This document shows positions 1-8,285 of a stretch of 15,511 nt of DNA, piece by piece. Under the pieces are notes generated by a model. The model worked only from the letters and a program-made list of their open reading frames with translations, ran no database searches and was not told the DNA's origin. Made by a program: the position numbers and the translations under genes. Numbering within the stretch: the stretch's first letter is position 1; each line of letters opens with the position of its first letter. This stretch comes from Flavobacteriaceae bacterium TMED121 (GTDB lineage Bacteria > Bacteroidota > Bacteroidia > Flavobacteriales > Flavobacteriaceae), in assembly GCA_002171295.2 (NCBI GenBank), contig NHFW02000001.1:40505-56015 (forward strand), in the 5' to 3' direction.

Positions 1-278
1 TGTTTCTTGGCGTTTTGCTCAAGGGCTGCTAATTGTTTAGCCGATAATGGGTCTTGGACAGGTAAGTGCTGATTGATTGTTGGCGTATTATGATCTGCGG
101 TAGCAAAAGTACGCTCAGGGCACATGACCTTTATATTTCTATTATTTAATCCTAGAAAGGCTACTGGACTTGTAACCTCGTGAACCATGTGACGGTCAAT
201 AAAAAGTACATCGGGACCTTGATTTATTTGCTGAACTATGTGTCCGTCCCAAACTTTATCAAAAAGTGTTTTTTTCAT
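1..278 (-). CDS. leuC: 3-isopropylmalate dehydratase large subunit, N-terminal part (cut by window edge)
   Basis: Aconitase-family large subunit that, with LeuD, isomerises 2-isopropylmalate to 3-isopropylmalate in cytosolic leucine biosynthesis. Only the first 92 codons are in the window; the gene runs off the left edge. The minus-strand translation starts MKKTLFDKVWDGHIV, has the LeuC-typical stretch FIDRHMVHEVTSPVAF (about residues 26-41) and then TADHNTPT (about 61-68), part of the conserved substrate-loop region of LeuC. The Fe-S cysteines lie further downstream and cannot be checked. The ATG at 278-276 is preceded by only 20 bases after the leuA stop, so it is read as the second gene of a leuA-leuC operon. 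The family is clear; that it is LeuC rather than another aconitase-like enzyme follows from these motifs and from leuA next door. Confidence 0.93.
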   Translation of the reverse strand, partial: MKKTLFDKVWDGHIVQQINQGPDVLFIDRHMVHEVTSPVAFLGLNNRNIKVMCPERTFATADHNTPTINQHLPVQDPLSAKQLAALEQNAKK

Positions 279-298
279 TGTGCTGTAAAAATAAGTGA

Positions 299-1453
299 TT
301 ATAGTCTACAAGCCGCGATAATTTTAGGAATGTCTTCATCATTAACTTCCTTTTGAAGATCTGCGACTTTTAGAAACTCTTTATAAACTTTATCTAGTTG
401 AAGTTTGTCCAATTCAAATCCAATATTTTTTGCGCGGTATGCCAGGGCAGCTCGCCCACTGCGAGCAGTTAATACGATGGCTGACTCAGTCACGCCTACA
501 TCACTTGGATCCATTATTTCGTATGTTTCTCTTTTTTTGATAACTCCGTCCTGGTGAATGCCTGAGCTATGAGCAAAAGCATTTGCTCCCACAACCGCCT
601 TATTTGGCTGAACTGGCATTCCCATACTATCAGACACCAAACAACTCGTGTAGTAGAGAAGTTTCGAATTAATATTTGTATCTAAATTCAAATCAGGATG
701 TTGACGCATAATCATAACCACTTCTTCAAGGGAAGTATTTCCTGCTCTTTCTCCAATACCATTAATAGTACACTCAATTTGACGAGCACCATTTACAACT
801 CCAGCAATTGAATTTGCAGTGGCTAAGCCAAGATCATTATGACAATGGCATGACAAAATAGCTTTATGGATGCCTTTAACGTTTTCTTTGAGATATTTTA
901 TTTTTGCACCATACTCTTCTGGAAGACAATAACCAGTGGTATCGGGAATATTTAAAACGGTAGCCCCTGCGCTGATGACAGACTCGCAAACACGAGCTAA
1001 ATAATCGTTGTCTGTTCGACCTGCATCTTCTGCATAAAATTCAACATCTTCAACAAAGCTTTTTGCATAACTTACTGCTGCGACTGCCCGCTCTATAATT
1101 TTTTCCCGATCTGAATTAAATTTATATTTGATATGTGTGTCAGATGTACCAATTCCTGTATGAATTCTAGATTTTTTGGCATCTTTTAGTGCTTCAGCCG
1201 CAACTTTGATATCTTTCTTCACAGCTCTAGATAATCCACAAACTTTAGAGTTTTTTATTAACCTAGAAATCTGAACTACTGAATCGAAGTCTCCTGGGCT
1301 TGAAATCGGAAAACCTGCCTCCAAAACATCAACACCTAATTCATCCAATCGTTCTGCTATAATTAACTTATTTTTAGTATCTAACTTACAGCCTGGGACT
1401 TGCTCTCCATCTCTTAAAGTAGTATCAAAAATATAAACATGTCCATCATTCAT
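299..1453 (-). CDS. leuA: 2-isopropylmalate synthase, short form without the leucine-binding regulatory domain
   Basis: Condenses acetyl-CoA with 2-oxoisovalerate, the committed step of leucine biosynthesis. The 384-residue protein has the DRE-TIM metallolyase signature [13 protein letters not shown] at residues 9-21, the metal-binding HCHNDLG at 203-209, the NGIGERAGN signature at 231-239 and [11 protein letters not shown] at 293-303. The metal ligands D10, H203, H205 and N239 are present. It ends about 140 residues before the end of classical LeuA (about 520), so the C-terminal allosteric domain is absent. The ATG at 1453-1451 is chosen; a TTG immediately upstream (1456-1454) would add one residue. 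No Shine-Dalgarno is visible. leuC follows after 20 bases on the same strand, which favours LeuA over homocitrate or citramalate synthase, although the short form alone cannot exclude these. Confidence 0.92.
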   Translation of the reverse strand: MNDGHVYIFDTTLRDGEQVPGCKLDTKNKLIIAERLDELGVDVLEAGFPISSPGDFDSVVQISRLIKNSKVCGLSRAVKKDIKVAAEALKDAKKSRIHTGIGTSDTHIKYKFNSDREKIIERAVAAVSYAKSFVEDVEFYAEDAGRTDNDYLARVCESVISAGATVLNIPDTTGYCLPEEYGAKIKYLKENVKGIHKAILSCHCHNDLGLATANSIAGVVNGARQIECTINGIGERAGNTSLEEVVMIMRQHPDLNLDTNINSKLLYYTSCLVSDSMGMPVQPNKAVVGANAFAHSSGIHQDGVIKKRETYEIMDPSDVGVTESAIVLTARSGRAALAYRAKNIGFELDKLQLDKVYKEFLKVADLQKEVNDEDIPKIIAACRL

Positions 1454-1479
1454 CAATAATGATATTTTTTAACTTAAAA

Positions 1480-1487
1480 CAAATTTA
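1480..1487 (-). promoter_or_regulatory. Possible -7 promoter element for leuA
   Basis: On the minus strand positions 1487-1480 read TAAATTTG, a match to the Bacteroidota housekeeping -7 consensus TAnnTTTG. It lies 26 bases before the leuA ATG. No convincing TTG is seen at the usual -33 spacing, so this is only half a promoter and could be chance in AT-rich DNA. Confidence 0.35.
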
Positions 1488-1517
1488 ATGTGAAAAGAAA
1501 ATACTCTCTTTAATTAC

Positions 1518-1547
1518 TTGATTTTATTACAATATTCTATACCTTTG
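1518..1547 (+). promoter_or_regulatory. Bacteroidota-type housekeeping promoter for the 522-residue protein gene
   Basis: A -33 TTG at 1518-1520 is followed by a 19-base spacer and a full -7 match, TACCTTTG, at 1540-1547. This fits the known Bacteroidota consensus (TTG, about 19-21 bases, TAnnTTTG). Transcription would begin near 1552-1555, giving a leader of about 45 nt before the ATG at 1599. It is the best promoter match noticed in the window, read by eye without scoring. Confidence 0.65.
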
Positions 1548-1598
1548 TTTTTAATTTAAATTACTAAAAAACAGTGGTTTAACCCAATTTTTGTTACA

Positions 1599-3167
1599 AT
1601 GATTAATGATCAAAAAGACAATTTATTTTTGTTGATTAAGTCCTTGACTAAATCAGAGAAGAGACAATTTAAGTTGTATGTTGGAAGAATGGGCTCTAAT
1701 AATAACGCTAAATTTCTTAGTCTTTTTAATCTATTGGATAAGTTAGAAAAGTATAGTGAAAAAGTTATACTGGAAAAAGGAATTGTAACTAAACAACAAT
1801 TGTCCAACCTTAAGGCCCACCTCTACAAACAAATCTTGATAAGTTTACGTCTAAATCCTATTCATCAAAATATTCGGATGCAAATCAGAGAGCAAATGGA
1901 TTTCGCTGTAATTTTATATCAAAAAGGACTTTATAAATTAAGTCTCAAAATATTGGATAAAGCCAAGGCGCTTGCCCTAAAGAATGAAGAAAAATACGCC
2001 GCCTACGATATAGTTGAATTTGAAAAATTAATTGAATCTCAATATATAACAAGGAGCTTGAGCAATCGCGCGCAGCAATTAATTCAGGAAGCAGATGACT
2101 TGAGAACTCATAACGATTTGACAAGCCAGTTGTCAAATTTATCCTTGTTGTTATATGAGCGGTTGATTAAAACTGGTTATGCCAAAAGCGATATTGAATT
2201 TAGAGAAATTACGAAGTTTTTTTATGAAAATATACCAAATATAGTACAATCAAACCTCGGCTTTAGAGAGAAGTTATGGTATTTTAAGGCTCATGTATGG
2301 TATAGTTTTTTGGTTCAGGATTTTTTATCTTGTTTTAAATATTCAACTAAGTGGGTTGTAATGTTTGACGAAAACCCAGATATGATTCCTATTCACCCTG
2401 TCTTCTATCTTAAGGGAAATAATTTTTTATTGGAATCATTAGCATTAATAAAATATCCGGAAAAATTTAAAAAAACACTTCAAAAAATGCTGATTACCAT
2501 TAAATCTGATATTTTTCCTAGTAATGATAATTTGGCAGCTCTAAGTTTTCTCTACTCTTATAATAATCGATTTAACTTTTATTTTCTTAAGGGAAATTTT
2601 GAAGAAGGACTTAAAATTTTACCAGATGTAATCAATGGTATAGATAGTTTTAAAAATCAAATTGACCCTCATCACATAATGTTGTTTTTTTATAAAATTG
2701 CTTGTTTATATTTTGGACTTGAGAACTATGAAAAATGTATTCTTTACCTAGATAAGATTATCAAAAATAAGCATCTTAAAATGCGAGAAGACCTGTTATG
2801 TTTTACGAGAGTTTTAAGCGTAGTTGCTCATTATGAGGCAGGTTTTGATTATCATTTGGATGCTCATTTAAGGGAAACTTATAAGTTTTTGATTAAAATG
2901 AACGATCTACATGAGGTACAAAAAGCCATGATTCGTTTTGTTCGTTCGCTTGGAGATATCTACCCTCATGAACTTAAGGCTGCATTTGTAAAGCTTCATA
3001 AAGAATTGAAAAAATATGAAGACGATCCCTATGAGCGCCGGTCGTTTTTATATTTAGATATTCTTTCTTGGTTAGAAAGTAAAATTGAGAATAGACCTGT
3101 CGGAGAAATAATTAGAGAAAAATCAAAAATAATTAATCGGAAAGAGCGAAATTCCATTGAGGTTTAA
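1599..3167 (+). CDS. Conserved hypothetical helical-repeat (TPR-like) protein of unknown function
   Basis: A 522-residue protein that I cannot assign to a characterised function. It has no signal peptide and no obvious membrane segment, so it is probably cytoplasmic. It opens with a charged helical segment (LIKSLTKSEKRQFKLYV, residues 12-28) that resembles a family of Bacteroidota hypothetical proteins. Helix pairs typical of TPR-like repeats follow, for example around residues 102-130, 322-348 and 362-392 (the last with YFGLENYEKCILYLDKII). A conserved-looking end (YLDILSWLESKI, about 485-496) follows. No catalytic motif is evident, so a scaffold or protein-interaction role is an inference. 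The ATG at 1599 suits the promoter at 1518-1547. The last 35 bases overlap the 3' end of the convergent pseudouridine synthase gene. It is divergent from leuA and shows no operon partner. Confidence 0.85.
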   Translation: MINDQKDNLFLLIKSLTKSEKRQFKLYVGRMGSNNNAKFLSLFNLLDKLEKYSEKVILEKGIVTKQQLSNLKAHLYKQILISLRLNPIHQNIRMQIREQMDFAVILYQKGLYKLSLKILDKAKALALKNEEKYAAYDIVEFEKLIESQYITRSLSNRAQQLIQEADDLRTHNDLTSQLSNLSLLLYERLIKTGYAKSDIEFREITKFFYENIPNIVQSNLGFREKLWYFKAHVWYSFLVQDFLSCFKYSTKWVVMFDENPDMIPIHPVFYLKGNNFLLESLALIKYPEKFKKTLQKMLITIKSDIFPSNDNLAALSFLYSYNNRFNFYFLKGNFEEGLKILPDVINGIDSFKNQIDPHHIMLFFYKIACLYFGLENYEKCILYLDKIIKNKHLKMREDLLCFTRVLSVVAHYEAGFDYHLDAHLRETYKFLIKMNDLHEVQKAMIRFVRSLGDIYPHELKAAFVKLHKELKKYEDDPYERRSFLYLDILSWLESKIENRPVGEIIREKSKIINRKERNSIEV

Positions 3168-3807
3168 TCGGTGGTTTTGCGATAATTGTCATTATCACCT
3201 TTGTTGTGGGATGAAATATGGTTAATGATCTAGCATGCAAGTCTATACTATGATCAGGATTACTTCTTTTCGCGTTGTATTTTAAATCCCCCTTAATAGG
3301 GTAGCCAACGAAACTTAACTGACTTCTGATTTGATGATGCCTCCCAGTTTCCAAAGTAATCTCTAAAACGCAATAGCGGTTTAGGTTTTTTATTTTTTTA
3401 TAATGAAGTATACCTTTTTTTGAATCGATAATCTCTAGTCTATGAGCATAAGATTTATTAATTTTTGAATTACGCTTTAACCAGTGAGTGAGAGTTCCTG
3501 AATTAGAGTCAAATGACTCATCAACAATTGCCCAGTATTTCTTTTGAGTTTCCCGATCTTTAAATTGTTGGTTAATTCTAGTTAATGCCTTGGAGGTTCT
3601 GGCAAAGATAACAACTCCACTGGTAGGTCTATCTAGACGGTGAATTACCCCTAGAAAAACTGATCCTGGTTTATTATATTTTTTTTTAATATAAGACTTA
3701 ACCTTTTCGACAAGAGGTAGATCTCCTGTCTTATCTCCTTGAACTAAATCTCCTGGTCGTTTATTTACAGCAATCAAATGATTGTCTTCGTAAATGATTT
3801 CTAGCAT
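3133..3807 (-). CDS. RluA-family RNA pseudouridine synthase, without S4 domain
   Basis: Converts a specific uridine in rRNA or tRNA to pseudouridine; the target cannot be read from the sequence. The 224-residue protein carries the RluA catalytic motif HRLDRPTSG at residues 56-64, with catalytic Asp59, preceded by the usual N-terminal strand region (IIYEDNHLIAVNKRPG, 4-19). It ends with the conserved LETGRHHQIRSQL at about 151-163. It begins directly with the catalytic domain and lacks the N-terminal S4 RNA-binding domain found in RluC and RluD, so it resembles the compact RluA/TruC-like group. The ATG is at 3807-3805, 14 bases after the panB stop, so the two are probably cotranscribed. Its stop lies inside the convergent gene that ends at 3167. 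Confidence 0.9.
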   Translation of the reverse strand: MLEIIYEDNHLIAVNKRPGDLVQGDKTGDLPLVEKVKSYIKKKYNKPGSVFLGVIHRLDRPTSGVVIFARTSKALTRINQQFKDRETQKKYWAIVDESFDSNSGTLTHWLKRNSKINKSYAHRLEIIDSKKGILHYKKIKNLNRYCVLEITLETGRHHQIRSQLSFVGYPIKGDLKYNAKRSNPDHSIDLHARSLTIFHPTTKVIMTIIAKPPIKPQWNFALSD

Positions 3808-3821
3808 AGATGATCAATAAA

Positions 3822-4640
3822 CTAATATTGTTCCTCAGTATTTGGAAAGTCTTGACTTTTAACATCTGCTGAATATGAAATTACAGCATCAGATATGATG
3901 TGGTTAAGGTCTAAATAACGTCGAAGAAATCTTGGACTAAACTCTTTACTCATGCCAAGCATGTCATGTAAAACCAGAACTTGACCATCTACTTTTCCCC
4001 CTGCACCAATTCCTATTATTGGTATACTCACTTTCTGAGCAACTTCTTCGGCAAGTTTTGCCGGAACCTTCTCTAAAACGATACTAAAACATCCAATTTT
4101 TTCAAGCATTTTAGCATCAGATATTAGCTGTTTTGCCTCTTCTCCCTGCCTAGCCCTTACCGAGTAGGTTCCAAATTTATAAATAGACTGAGGAGTTAAA
4201 CCTAAATGCCCCATAACAGGTATTCCGGCTTGAAGAATACGTTCAATAGAACCCTGTATTTGATTTCCTCCCTCTAATTTTACTGCATGCGCTCCAGATT
4301 CTTTCATTATTCTAATGGATGAACGAAGCGCCTCTTTTGAGTCGGCTTGGTAAGATCCAAATGGTAAATCAACAACTACTAGCGCCCTTTCTACACCCCT
4401 TATTACACTTGATGCGTGATAAATCATTTGATCTAAAGTTATAGGTAAAGTTGTTTCGTGACCTGCCATAACATTGGAAGCAGAATCTCCTACAAGTATC
4501 ACATCTATTCCTGCTTTGTCTATAATTGTTGATAGCGTAAAATCGTATGCAGTGAGCATAGAAATCTTTTCACCTTTAGATTTCATCTCAGCTAACGTTT
4601 TAGTTGTTATTCGTGTATATTTTTTTGGCGAATTAGACAT
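3822..4640 (-). CDS. panB: 3-methyl-2-oxobutanoate hydroxymethyltransferase (ketopantoate synthase)
   Basis: Transfers a hydroxymethyl group from 5,10-methylene-tetrahydrofolate to 2-oxoisovalerate to give ketopantoate, the first committed step to pantothenate and CoA. The 272 residues match the usual PanB length. Visible motifs are LTAYD at 29-33, [18 protein letters not shown] at 50-67, VVDLPFGSY at 89-97, VKLEGG at 120-125, MGHLGLTPQ at 143-151 and IIGIGAGG at 208-215. The metal-binding and catalytic positions known for the family are in place (D52, D91, E123, and E190 as general base). The ATG at 4640-4638 gives the expected N-terminus. It is divergent from dnaK and followed by the pseudouridine synthase gene. 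Its substrate is also the LeuA substrate, a shared metabolic node. Confidence 0.97.
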   Translation of the reverse strand: MSNSPKKYTRITTKTLAEMKSKGEKISMLTAYDFTLSTIIDKAGIDVILVGDSASNVMAGHETTLPITLDQMIYHASSVIRGVERALVVVDLPFGSYQADSKEALRSSIRIMKESGAHAVKLEGGNQIQGSIERILQAGIPVMGHLGLTPQSIYKFGTYSVRARQGEEAKQLISDAKMLEKIGCFSIVLEKVPAKLAEEVAQKVSIPIIGIGAGGKVDGQVLVLHDMLGMSKEFSPRFLRRYLDLNHIISDAVISYSADVKSQDFPNTEEQY

Positions 4641-4712
4641 TTTTTTTTATAAATGTAGTTTTTTTTTGGTAGTAGAAATAAAATTTAGATTATCAGTTTT
4701 TTTAAATAATAT

Positions 4713-4727
4713 CTGACAAGCTGTCAG
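4713..4727. promoter_or_regulatory. Perfect palindrome in the panB-dnaK intergenic region, candidate operator
   Basis: CTGACA (4713-4718) and TGTCAG (4722-4727) form a perfect inverted repeat around a 3-base spacer. It lies 57 bases before the dnaK ATG and 73 bases before the panB ATG on the other strand. The short spacer suits a dimeric protein binding DNA better than an RNA hairpin. It does not resemble the HrcA CIRCE element (9-base arms, 9-base spacer). A role in dnaK regulation is inference from position. No clear TAnnTTTG promoter was found between it and dnaK. Confidence 0.45.
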
Positions 4728-4783
4728 GAGTAATAATATGGCATAATGCTTGAAGATAATTTATAAATTATAAAATATTAATT

Positions 4784-6700
4784 ATGAGTAAAATAATTGG
4801 AATAGATTTAGGAACTACCAACTCATGCGTTTCTGTAATGGAAGGAAACGAGCCGGTAGTAATTCCGAATGCTGAAGGAAAACGAACAACACCATCGGTA
4901 ATTGCGTTTGTTGAGGGAGGTGAAATTAAAGTTGGAGATCCTGCAAAAAGACAGGCTGTTACAAATCCGACTAAAACAATAGCCTCAATCAAAAGGTTTA
5001 TGGGTAATAAATTTACCGAATCTTCTAAAGATTCAAAAACTGTTGCATACAATGTTGTTAAAGGAGATAATGATACTCCAAGAGTAGATATTGACGGAAG
5101 GCTTTACACTCCTCAAGAACTTTCTGCAATGATATTGCAGAAAATGAAAAAAACTGCTGAGGATTACCTTGGACATGATGTAAGCGAGGCTGTAGTTACA
5201 GTTCCTGCATATTTTAATGATGCACAGCGTCAAGCTACTAAGGAAGCTGGTGAAATCTCAGGATTGAAAGTACAAAGAATAATTAACGAACCTACTGCAG
5301 CTGCTTTAGCTTTTGGTTTAGACAAAAAGGGAGGGAGCGATAGTAAAATAGCTGTTTACGATCTTGGAGGAGGAACTTTCGATATATCTATCCTAGAATT
5401 AGGAGATGGTGTTTTCGAGGTTCTTTCTACAAATGGTGATACACACTTAGGTGGAGATGATTTTGATCAGGTTTTAATTGATTATTTAGCCGATGATTTT
5501 AAAAAAGCTGAACAAATTGATTTGAGAGAAGATCCTATGGCTTTACAGCGACTCAAAGAGGCAGCTGAAAAAGCTAAAATTGAATTGTCGTCATCAAAGC
5601 AAACCGAAATAAATTTACCATACGTAACTGCTACTTCCTCAGGCCCCAAACACTTAGTTACAACATTGACCAGAGCTAAGTTCGAACAGTTATCTGATAA
5701 ATTGGTAAAGCGTTCACTGGCTCCAGTCAAAAAGGCATTGGATGATGCAGGGCTTTCCACATCAGAAATTGATGAGGTAATTTTAGTGGGTGGATCTACA
5801 AGAATCCCAATTATTCAGTCTGAAGTAGAAAAATTCTTTGGAAAAAAACCATCCAAGGGAGTTAATCCTGATGAAGTGGTAGCTATTGGAGCAGCGATTC
5901 AAGGAGGTGTATTGACTGGAGATGTAAAAGACGTTCTATTATTAGACGTAACCCCACTTTCATTGGGAATTGAAACTATGGGTAGCGTAATGACAAAATT
6001 AATTGATTCTAATACAACCATTCCTACAAAAAAATCACAGGTGTTTTCGACAGCCGCAGATAACCAGCCGTCAGTAGAAATACATGTTTTACAAGGAGAG
6101 AGATCAATGGCTACTGATAACAAAACCATTGGAAGGTTTCATCTCGATGGTATACCACCAGCCCCTCGTGGAACTCCACAGATTGAAGTTACTTTTGATA
6201 TTGATGCCAATGGGATTATTAAAGTAAGCGCATCTGACAAAGCCACTGGAAAGTCCCAAGATATTAGAATTGAGGCATCCTCGGGATTGACTGAGGAAGA
6301 AATTGAAAAAATGAAACAAGAAGCCGAAGCTAATGCTGAAAGTGATAAGAAAGCAAAAGAAGAAGTTGATAAGCTAAACAGCGCAGATCAAATGATATTC
6401 CAAACTGAAACTCAACTTAAAGAATTTGGAGAAAAATTATCTGCTGACAAAAAAGCACCTATTGAAGCTTCATTAGAGGAACTCAAAAAAGCACATAATT
6501 CAAAAGAATTAGCTGCGATTGATGTTGCATTGGAAAAAATTAATGAAGCATGGAAAAATGCCTCTGAAGAAATGTACAAAGCACAAGCAGAATCTGGGCA
6601 AGCCAATGCAGATAAACAAACTGCAGATGACGGAAAGAAAGCGGAGGATAAAGGAGGAGATGACGTTCAAGATGTCGACTTTGAGGAAGTTAAAGACTAA
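4784..6700 (+). CDS. dnaK: Molecular chaperone DnaK (Hsp70)
   Basis: ATP-dependent cytosolic chaperone that binds unfolded peptides together with DnaJ and GrpE. The 638 residues equal the normal full length. The ATPase domain shows the phosphate-1 motif [17 protein letters not shown] near the start (about 5-21), [14 protein letters not shown] (about 169-182), the phosphate-2 motif [15 protein letters not shown] (about 191-205) and the adenosine motif [10 protein letters not shown] (about 337-346). The linker [16 protein letters not shown] follows near residue 385, then the substrate-binding domain. A charged tail ends in DVDFEEVKD, the DnaK-like C-terminus. No grpE, dnaJ or hrcA gene adjoins it. 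The ATG is preceded by an A/T-only stretch without Shine-Dalgarno. It is followed by an intrinsic terminator and sits upstream of the men genes, with a palindrome before it. Confidence 0.99.
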   Translation: MSKIIGIDLGTTNSCVSVMEGNEPVVIPNAEGKRTTPSVIAFVEGGEIKVGDPAKRQAVTNPTKTIASIKRFMGNKFTESSKDSKTVAYNVVKGDNDTPRVDIDGRLYTPQELSAMILQKMKKTAEDYLGHDVSEAVVTVPAYFNDAQRQATKEAGEISGLKVQRIINEPTAAALAFGLDKKGGSDSKIAVYDLGGGTFDISILELGDGVFEVLSTNGDTHLGGDDFDQVLIDYLADDFKKAEQIDLREDPMALQRLKEAAEKAKIELSSSKQTEINLPYVTATSSGPKHLVTTLTRAKFEQLSDKLVKRSLAPVKKALDDAGLSTSEIDEVILVGGSTRIPIIQSEVEKFFGKKPSKGVNPDEVVAIGAAIQGGVLTGDVKDVLLLDVTPLSLGIETMGSVMTKLIDSNTTIPTKKSQVFSTAADNQPSVEIHVLQGERSMATDNKTIGRFHLDGIPPAPRGTPQIEVTFDIDANGIIKVSASDKATGKSQDIRIEASSGLTEEEIEKMKQEAEANAESDKKAKEEVDKLNSADQMIFQTETQLKEFGEKLSADKKAPIEASLEELKKAHNSKELAAIDVALEKINEAWKNASEEMYKAQAESGQANADKQTADDGKKAEDKGGDDVQDVDFEEVKD

Positions 6701-6720
6701 CTTATATTAAAATTTTACTA

Positions 6721-6760
6721 AAAACCTTCCGTATCATTATTTACAGCGGAAGGTTTTATT
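6721..6760 (+). terminator. Intrinsic terminator after dnaK
   Basis: Perfect 11-bp arms AAAACCTTCCG (6721-6731) and CGGAAGGTTTT (6747-6757) enclose a 15-base loop. The 3' arm ends in four T and runs into ATTATTT. It starts 20 bases after the dnaK stop and ends only 7 bases before the menI ATG at 6765. It should end most dnaK transcripts. No promoter match was seen between dnaK and menI, so some read-through into the men genes is possible. Confidence 0.88.
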
Positions 6761-6764
6761 ATTT

Positions 6765-7193
6765 ATGAGCCTAATGGTGGAAAAACAAAAAATCTTATCC
6801 TTTTGTAATTCTATAGCTAAAGGAAATTTAATGGAAACTCTCGAGATCGAATTTGTGGATGTTGGTGAAGATTTTTTAGCAGCAAGAATGCCAGTAACTC
6901 AAAAAGTATACCAACCCGAGGGTATTCTTCACGGTGGTGCTACAGTTGCTCTAGCAGAAACTGTCGGAAGTGCAGCGGTTGCTGTTTTTAATAGAGACCC
7001 AGGTGTTATTACCAGAGGTATTGAAATATCTGCTAATCACGTTAAGAGCGTAAAAGAAGGTTATGTAACAGGCACGGCAAGACCAATTCACTTAGGAAGA
7101 ACCACTCAATTGTGGGAAATCAAGGTTACAGATGATGATAATAACTTGATATCACTATGTAAACTAACAACCATCACATTGGATAAAAGGTAA
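6765..7193 (+). CDS. menI: Hotdog-fold thioesterase, probable 1,4-dihydroxy-2-naphthoyl-CoA hydrolase
   Basis: Predicted to release 1,4-dihydroxy-2-naphthoate from its CoA ester, the step between MenB and MenA. The 142-residue protein is a single PaaI-type hotdog domain. It resembles the E. coli DHNA-CoA hydrolase YdiI/MenI as I recall it: MPVTQKVYQPEGILHGGATVAL (42-63, in two parts), catalytic Glu65 in LAETVGS, then IEISANHVKS and HLGRTTQLWEI later. Its place as first gene of the men operon, touching menF (stop 7191-7193, menF ATG 7194), supports this role over a general phenylacetyl-CoA type thioesterase. The start at 6765 lies 7 bases past the terminator stem; an in-frame ATG at 6774 would remove three residues and leaves more room for a ribosome. 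The family is certain, the substrate inferred. Confidence 0.85.
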   Translation: MSLMVEKQKILSFCNSIAKGNLMETLEIEFVDVGEDFLAARMPVTQKVYQPEGILHGGATVALAETVGSAAVAVFNRDPGVITRGIEISANHVKSVKEGYVTGTARPIHLGRTTQLWEIKVTDDDNNLISLCKLTTITLDKR

Positions 7194-8255
7194 ATGAGAG
7201 GAACCAGTCTTTCAAAAGATTTTAATCAATTTTTAATTGAGCAAAATCCATTTGTTTTTTTTAGGTTACCAAAATCTTCTAAAATTCATTGTTACTTTCA
7301 AAAAGACCAGAAACTTAACTTCACTAAAGATTTCAAGATTAATGGTTTTATAATGGGCACTTTCAAAAAAAACAATCAAACTCTTTTTATCCCTGCCAAG
7401 AATCATTTAGAATATGATTTTATAAAAGCAAAAGTCAAAACAAATGATTTAAAAGTGATTCCAAAAGATGATCATAGAGCATCATTTTTTAGCTTGGTCA
7501 ATAAAACCAAAGACTCAATACAGAATGGTGTCTTAAAAAAACTCGTAGTTGCACGTTCAATTGAGCTAATTAAAAAAGTTGATTCTTTTTCCCTATTTTC
7601 AAACCTACTGAGCTTATACCCAGATGCCATGGTTTATTATTGGTTTAATCCTCAATTTGGAACTTGGGTAGGAGCAAGTCCAGAGTCACTTTTTTCAATT
7701 CATTCTGGAAAATTTCAGACAATGGCTCTTGCGGGAACCCTTTCTTATCGAGAGGATGGTTATTACCCTTGGGAAGAAAAGGAAAAAAATGAACAGCGTC
7801 TTGTTGCTGATGCCATTATGAATATTTTAAAGAAACTATTTAGAAAAAAAGAAGTTCTATGTACAGATACTTTTACACGACGAGCCGGAAACTTGGTACA
7901 TTTGTGCAATATGTTTAGTGTGAATACTACTACTTTTAATCTTCATCAAATCATTGATGAATTACACCCTACTCCTGCAGTAGGTGGTATTCCTAAAACA
8001 GAAGGGATAAAATTTTTATCTAAAAACGAAAATTTTGATCGTTCTTTCTACACAGGTTTTTTTGGTCCAATAGCTTATGCAAATAAAGTTGATTTATTTG
8101 TAAATCTTAGGTGTGCTCAAATTACGGATCAAGTCGTAAAATTTTACGTTGGTGCAGGAATAACCTCTGCTAGTATAGCTGATAGGGAGTGGGAAGAAAC
8201 TCAAAAAAAAGCCCAAACCTTACTCAAGGCTATTCCGTTGAAAGATTTCATTTAA
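7194..8255 (+). CDS. menF: Isochorismate synthase (menaquinone-type)
   Basis: Isomerises chorismate to isochorismate, the entry step of the menaquinone branch. The 353-residue protein holds the chorismate-utilising fold. It shows LKKLVVAR (114-121) with the general-base Lys116, GASPESLF (160-167) with the general-acid Glu164, LAGTL (179-183), a KNEQRLV segment with Mg-ligand Glu200, ELHPTPAVGGIPK (256-268), FYTGFFGP (285-292), and a closing GAGITSAS...EWEETQKK (320-339) with the second metal-binding glutamates. The N-terminal region is short compared with E. coli MenF (431 residues), nearer to EntC and DhbC in size. The men context makes MenF the right call over a siderophore EntC. The ATG abuts the menI stop, so translation is probably coupled. 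menD follows after 30 bases. Confidence 0.95.
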   Translation: MRGTSLSKDFNQFLIEQNPFVFFRLPKSSKIHCYFQKDQKLNFTKDFKINGFIMGTFKKNNQTLFIPAKNHLEYDFIKAKVKTNDLKVIPKDDHRASFFSLVNKTKDSIQNGVLKKLVVARSIELIKKVDSFSLFSNLLSLYPDAMVYYWFNPQFGTWVGASPESLFSIHSGKFQTMALAGTLSYREDGYYPWEEKEKNEQRLVADAIMNILKKLFRKKEVLCTDTFTRRAGNLVHLCNMFSVNTTTFNLHQIIDELHPTPAVGGIPKTEGIKFLSKNENFDRSFYTGFFGPIAYANKVDLFVNLRCAQITDQVVKFYVGAGITSASIADREWEETQKKAQTLLKAIPLKDFI

Positions 8256-8285
8256 TCCCTAGTTGTTTCGTATTTTTACGATTCT

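Noticed and set aside
1454..1598. Possible leucine attenuator leader peptide before leuA
   Set aside because: No short frame rich in leucine codons and no terminator/antiterminator hairpins are seen on the minus strand of this region.
4474..4716. Plus-strand frame of 80 codons over the panB 5' end and intergenic region
   Set aside because: It is antisense to conserved panB sequence, has low-complexity hydrophobic content and no initiation signals.
4784..4900. Search for a CIRCE (HrcA) element upstream of dnaK
   Set aside because: No TTAGCACTC/GAGTGCTAA-like arms occur in 4641-4783; the only inverted repeat of note is the CTGACA/TGTCAG palindrome.
4768..5052. Open frame of 94 codons antisense to the dnaK 5' end, and similar antisense frames at 5033-5233, 5482-5760, 5899-6129, 6104-6319 and 6412-6606
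   Set aside because: They lie wholly or almost wholly inside dnaK, share no recognisable motif, and are the expected by-product of dnaK codon usage on the opposite strand.
8268..8281. Small perfect hairpin TCGTA-TTTT-TACGA between menF and menD
   Set aside because: The stem is 5 bp with a 4-base loop and no T tail in the right place; too weak for a terminator, and no regulator site is known to match. Probably chance.
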